Shown here: piece by piece, positions 61,673-64,000 of the stretch
Layout of the letters: each line of letters begins with the position of its first letter
Numbering within the stretch: the first letter of the stretch is position 1
Notes under the pieces: generated by a model
What the model was told of the DNA's origin: nothing
Databases searched by the model: none
The model's input: only the letters and a program-made list of their open reading frames with translations
Assembly (NCBI GenBank): GCA_039961675.1
Contig: JABRWC010000039.1
Coordinates: 1-64,000, forward strand
Direction of reading: 5' to 3'
Length of the DNA stretch: 64,000 nt
Source: JABRWC01 sp039961675
Lineage (GTDB): Bacteria; Planctomycetota; Phycisphaerae; UBA1845; Fen-1342
Translations under genes and position numbers: made by a program

Positions 61673-62056
61673 GTGACCGATCGGCTGGACGAGGGATTGA
61701 GCTGGCTGGCGGAGCAGCGCCAGCAGCACATGACGCGGACCGTGACGTACGTCCGCGGCGCCGAGTCGATCACGCTGTCGGCCACGGTCGGCCGGACGGC
61801 CGAGATCACGACCGACCCGCTGCGCGGGAGCGTGCACCGCGTGCGGATGCGGGATTACCTGGTCCGCGCCGCGGACCTGGTGCTGGGCGGAGAGTCGACG
61901 TTGCCCTTGCCCGGCGACGTGGTCCGCGAGACGGACGGATCGACCACCTACGAGTACGTCGTGGCACCGCTGCCCGACGAGCCGTGCTTTCGCTACAGCG
62001 ACGCGGCGCGCCGGACGCTGCGGATCCACACGAAGCACAAGCAGACGACGGGGTAA
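61673..62056 (+). CDS. Head-tail joining-type hypothetical protein
   Basis: The 127-residue protein is beta-rich (TVTYVRGAESITLSATVGRT and DYLVRAADLVLGG) and follows the decoration protein, where lambda-like phages encode FII or other head-tail completion proteins. No sequence family recognised. The start is GTG 61673, preceded by a weak GGGGGCAGG. Confidence 0.5.
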   Translation: MTDRLDEGLSWLAEQRQQHMTRTVTYVRGAESITLSATVGRTAEITTDPLRGSVHRVRMRDYLVRAADLVLGGESTLPLPGDVVRETDGSTTYEYVVAPLPDEPCFRYSDAARRTLRIHTKHKQTTG

Positions 62057-62060
62057 TGAA

Positions 62061-62294
62061 GTGGGTGCGCATATTGATGCACCGCCGATTGACGGTTCGG
62101 CGCGCCAGAAGCTGGCCTGGCTGATGGGCATCGTGCTCACGCTGCTGCTGCTCGCGTCGGCCGCGGCGACCGGCGCGATCATCAACCACGAGAGCCGGCT
62201 CGCCACGCACGATACGCAGTTGTCGGCGATGCAGGTGTCGCTGGTGCGGATCGAGGCGAAGCTGGACCGCGTAATCGAGAGGCAATGGCAATGA
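62061..62294 (+). CDS. Small single-span membrane protein with coiled-coil tail
   Basis: The 77-residue protein has one membrane helix at about 20-42 (LMGIVLTLLLLASAAATGAI) and a coiled-coil tail (LSAMQVSLVRIEAKLDRVIE). This layout is common for phage holin-associated or superinfection proteins, but none is certain. GTG 62061 follows the previous gene by 4 nt. Its stop overlaps the next start by ATGA. Confidence 0.55.
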   Translation: MGAHIDAPPIDGSARQKLAWLMGIVLTLLLLASAAATGAIINHESRLATHDTQLSAMQVSLVRIEAKLDRVIERQWQ

Positions 62295-62737
62295 GCGCCG
62301 TGGTCGAGGTCGCCGACGCCGTCGCCGCGCTGCTCAGCGCCGGCGGGTTCGCGGAGCCGTTCGACGCCACGCGCACGTACATCGCCGAGCACGCGCCGGA
62401 GGACCTGCTCGATCTCCTCGTCTCGGTGGTTCCAGGGCCGCTGGGGATCGAGGCGAATGACCGGCGGAGCGACTGGTTCGACTGCACCGCGGTGGTGATC
62501 GTCGAACAGTTCCTGGCGGACCCGGGTGACATGGCCGCGATCGACGGCCGCCTCGCGCTGTGCGAGGAGATCGCGGACAAGCTGCGGGCGACGTCGTACC
62601 TGGCGCTCACCACGCTGGGGCAAGGACTGCTGAAAGATGTAGAGATCGACCCGCCGTACGACTTCGAACGGCTGCGGACGGAACAGGTGTTTACCGCGGC
62701 GATCGCCGCGACGTACCGCGTCGCCAAGACGCGTTGA
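62291..62737 (+). CDS. Tail-terminator-like protein
   Basis: The 148-residue protein sits just before the tail tube gene and has a mixed alpha-beta pattern. It contains EVADAVAALLSAGGFAEPF, then WFDCTAVVIVEQFLAD and QVFTAAIAATYRVAKTR. This is the place and size of tail terminators such as lambda gpU (about 130 residues). Assignment is by position and pattern. ATG 62291 lies in an ATGA overlap with the membrane protein; GAGAGG is upstream. Confidence 0.5.
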   Translation: MSAVVEVADAVAALLSAGGFAEPFDATRTYIAEHAPEDLLDLLVSVVPGPLGIEANDRRSDWFDCTAVVIVEQFLADPGDMAAIDGRLALCEEIADKLRATSYLALTTLGQGLLKDVEIDPPYDFERLRTEQVFTAAIAATYRVAKTR

Positions 62738-62755
62738 TCAAGAGGAGGCCTGGGA

Positions 62756-63199
62756 ATGCCCACGTATCGGCTCGGTCGCGACGCGGAGCTGGCATACAAC
62801 ACGGACGGGATCGGCGGCGGGGGAACCTGGGTCGCGATCACGAACGCGAAGGACGTCACGATCAACGGCGAGACCGTCGAGACCGACGTCTCGATGCGCG
62901 CTACGGGGAAATTCAAGGCTACAGCGGTTGCGCTGATCGACCTCGGCGTCGAGTTCGAGATGGTCTGGGACCCCGACGACGCCGGATTCGCCGCGCTGCA
63001 CGCCGCCTGGCTCTCGGCCGGGACGATCGGCATTCGCGTTTCGGATCGGCCGTACACGGACCCCGGCGCTCGCGGCCACCGCTTCGACGCGGTGGTCACG
63101 AACTTCTCGAAGAGCGAACCGCAGGAGGGGCACCAGACGGTGAGCGTGACGGTCAAGCCGACGCTCACGAACAACCCGCCGGAAGAGTTCGGGTTCTAG
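62756..63199 (+). CDS. Phage tail tube protein
   Basis: The 147-residue protein has the beta-sandwich pattern of tube proteins: LAYNTDGIGGGGTWVAITNA, KDVTINGETVETDVSMR, FEMVWDPDD, and SVTVKPTLTNN. Tail tube proteins polymerise into the hollow tail. It lies 18 nt after the terminator-like gene, AGGAGG before ATG 62756. Typical size for a long flexible-tailed phage tube. Confidence 0.78.
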   Translation: MPTYRLGRDAELAYNTDGIGGGGTWVAITNAKDVTINGETVETDVSMRATGKFKATAVALIDLGVEFEMVWDPDDAGFAALHAAWLSAGTIGIRVSDRPYTDPGARGHRFDAVVTNFSKSEPQEGHQTVSVTVKPTLTNNPPEEFGF

Positions 63200-63218
63200 C
63201 GGGCAACGGGAGCGGCCC

Positions 63219-64000
63219 ATGTCGCTGCGGGCGAGCTGGAAAGGCCGGATCAAAGTGGCGCGACTGCGCTTCGCGGTGGCGCTCTACGGCGCCACGGCCG
63301 CGCCGTCGCGGCTCTCGTTCAACCAACTCCATTCCGGCTGCGGCGCCCGGCTGCGCCAGCAGATGGCCTGCCCGGAGCATGGCCCGGTCGAGCGCGCGGA
63401 GATCGCCAAGGGCTACGAGTACGAGCCGAAACGCTACGTGGTCCTGGACGAGGCGGACTTCGAGAGCATCGCGATCGAAACGGACAAGACGATCGCCATC
63501 GATCAGTTCGTCCCGTCGCGGTCGATCGACGCGTTGCGCCTGGACACCCCGTATTACGTCACGCCCGACGGCCCGCTGGCCGAGGAGCCCTACGTGCTGC
63601 TGCGGGAGGCGCTGCGGAGATCGCGGGCGGCGGGCATCGGCCGCGTGACGCTGTTCGGCCGCGAGCACGCGGTGGCGCTGGCCGCCCACGGCCCGGGCAT
63701 GCTGCTGACGACTCTCCGTGCAGGCGAGGAGCTGCGGAGCGCCGAGCCATACTTCGCCGCGATCCCCGCGACGGTCACCAACAAGACCGGACTGGGGTTG
63801 GCGCTGCAACTGATCGCCGGGCGCATGGCCGAGGCCCCGGACCTGGACGGCTTCCAGGACCGCTACCAGGACGCGCTTCTGGCGCTGATCCGGCGCAAGA
63901 TCGACGGAGCGCCCGCGGCGGTCGTGCAGCACGACGATGACGAACCGGCTCTGGCGCTGCACGAGGCATTGCTCGCCAGCATCGGCGAGCAACAGCCAGA
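63219..64000 (+). CDS. ku: Ku homologue, C-terminal end cut by the window
   Basis: The frame runs from ATG 63219, with GGGAG 7 nt before it, to the window edge (260 residues seen). It matches bacterial Ku along its visible length. The start SLRASWKGRIKVARLRFAVA is like the MARAMWKGSISFG start of typical Ku. It has QLHSGCGARLRQQMACP, KGYEYEPKRYVVLDEADFES, PYYVTP, YVLLREALRRSRAAGIGRVT, FGREHAVALAAHGPGML and LTTLRAGEELR. Ku dimers ring DNA ends and recruit LigD in non-homologous end joining. The gene stands 19 nt after the tail tube gene and no ligase is in view. A few mycobacteriophages encode Ku, and Mu Gam is related. A prophage-borne Ku within the tail module is unexpected. Confidence 0.9.
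   Translation, partial: MSLRASWKGRIKVARLRFAVALYGATAAPSRLSFNQLHSGCGARLRQQMACPEHGPVERAEIAKGYEYEPKRYVVLDEADFESIAIETDKTIAIDQFVPSRSIDALRLDTPYYVTPDGPLAEEPYVLLREALRRSRAAGIGRVTLFGREHAVALAAHGPGMLLTTLRAGEELRSAEPYFAAIPATVTNKTGLGLALQLIAGRMAEAPDLDGFQDRYQDALLALIRRKIDGAPAAVVQHDDDEPALALHEALLASIGEQQP

Larger units (their letters stand above)
34970..64000. mobile_element. Integrated tailed-phage prophage, right end outside the window
   Basis: From the tRNA-Ala end to the window edge nearly all genes are phage-like: integrase, control region, replication and recombination genes, terminase, portal, protease-capsid, decoration and tail tube. Gene starts overlap previous stops (ATGA, GTGA), which is typical of compact phage genomes. 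The virion module reads as a lambda-type portal with a Mu gpT-like capsid and a tube protein, so a long-tailed phage is likely. Tape measure, lysis genes and attR are not seen. The base composition does not visibly differ from the host. Confidence 0.85.

Overview
The window is high-GC DNA from a flagellated Gram-negative-type bacterium. I infer Planctomycetota. The reasons are a DUF1580-type protein, a planctomycete-style tyrosine integrase, many TPR proteins and lipoproteins with unrecognised ectodomains, and a multi-module heavy-metal-binding DUF3347 protein beside a Cus-type efflux system. No rRNA or other phylogenetic marker is present, so the assignment is an inference.

Host part (1 to about 34,970). 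A clipped ribbon-helix-helix-like gene and a GAF-GGDEF diguanylate cyclase precede a flagellar cluster. That cluster holds a membrane TPR protein, a FlgN-like chaperone, an NtrB-like kinase, an NtrC-like sigma54 activator, a near-perfect -24/-12 promoter, and the rod/basal-body genes flgB, flgC and fliE. Housekeeping and surface genes follow: a cyclodeaminase, tadA, two lipoproteins, a TPR lipoprotein, a VOC protein, a double-domain M16 protease and gcvP. A minus-strand copper/silver-type efflux operon runs cusC, cusB, a six-module metal-binding DUF3347 protein, cusA and a 28-residue membrane peptide coupled to cusA. A two-gene plus-strand unit (cytidylyltransferase/PfkB fusion and a GT2 glycosyltransferase) and tRNA-Phe and tRNA-Ala close the host part.

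Prophage (about 34,970 to beyond 64,000). A tyrosine integrase starts 126 bp after tRNA-Ala and is transcribed away from it, so tRNA-Ala is the likely attachment site. Order: integrase (with a C2H2 zinc finger inside the catalytic domain), a PH-domain membrane protein, a divergent control region with long palindromes and a near-consensus DnaA box, small zinc-ribbon and DUF1580 genes, and a replication-like gene with internal iterons. Next come ParB, a HerA-like ATPase, a RecB-family nuclease, a Sak4-like ATPase, ParB-N and methyltransferase-like genes, a clamp-loader ATPase and Gp37/Gp68 (DUF5131). The virion module is TerS-like, TerL (GpA type), connector, lambda-type portal, a protease-capsid fusion with a Mu gpT-like capsid, a DUF2190 decoration protein, head-tail genes and the tail tube protein. 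Right after the tail tube gene lies the 5' part of a gene for a Ku homologue, cut by the window end. The right attachment site is not in the window.

Most notable is the set of DNA-end and recombination functions on one prophage (HerA-like, nuclease, Sak4-like, clamp loader, ParB, Ku). There are signs of rearrangement in the HerA/Sak4 stretch and an unusual integrase architecture.
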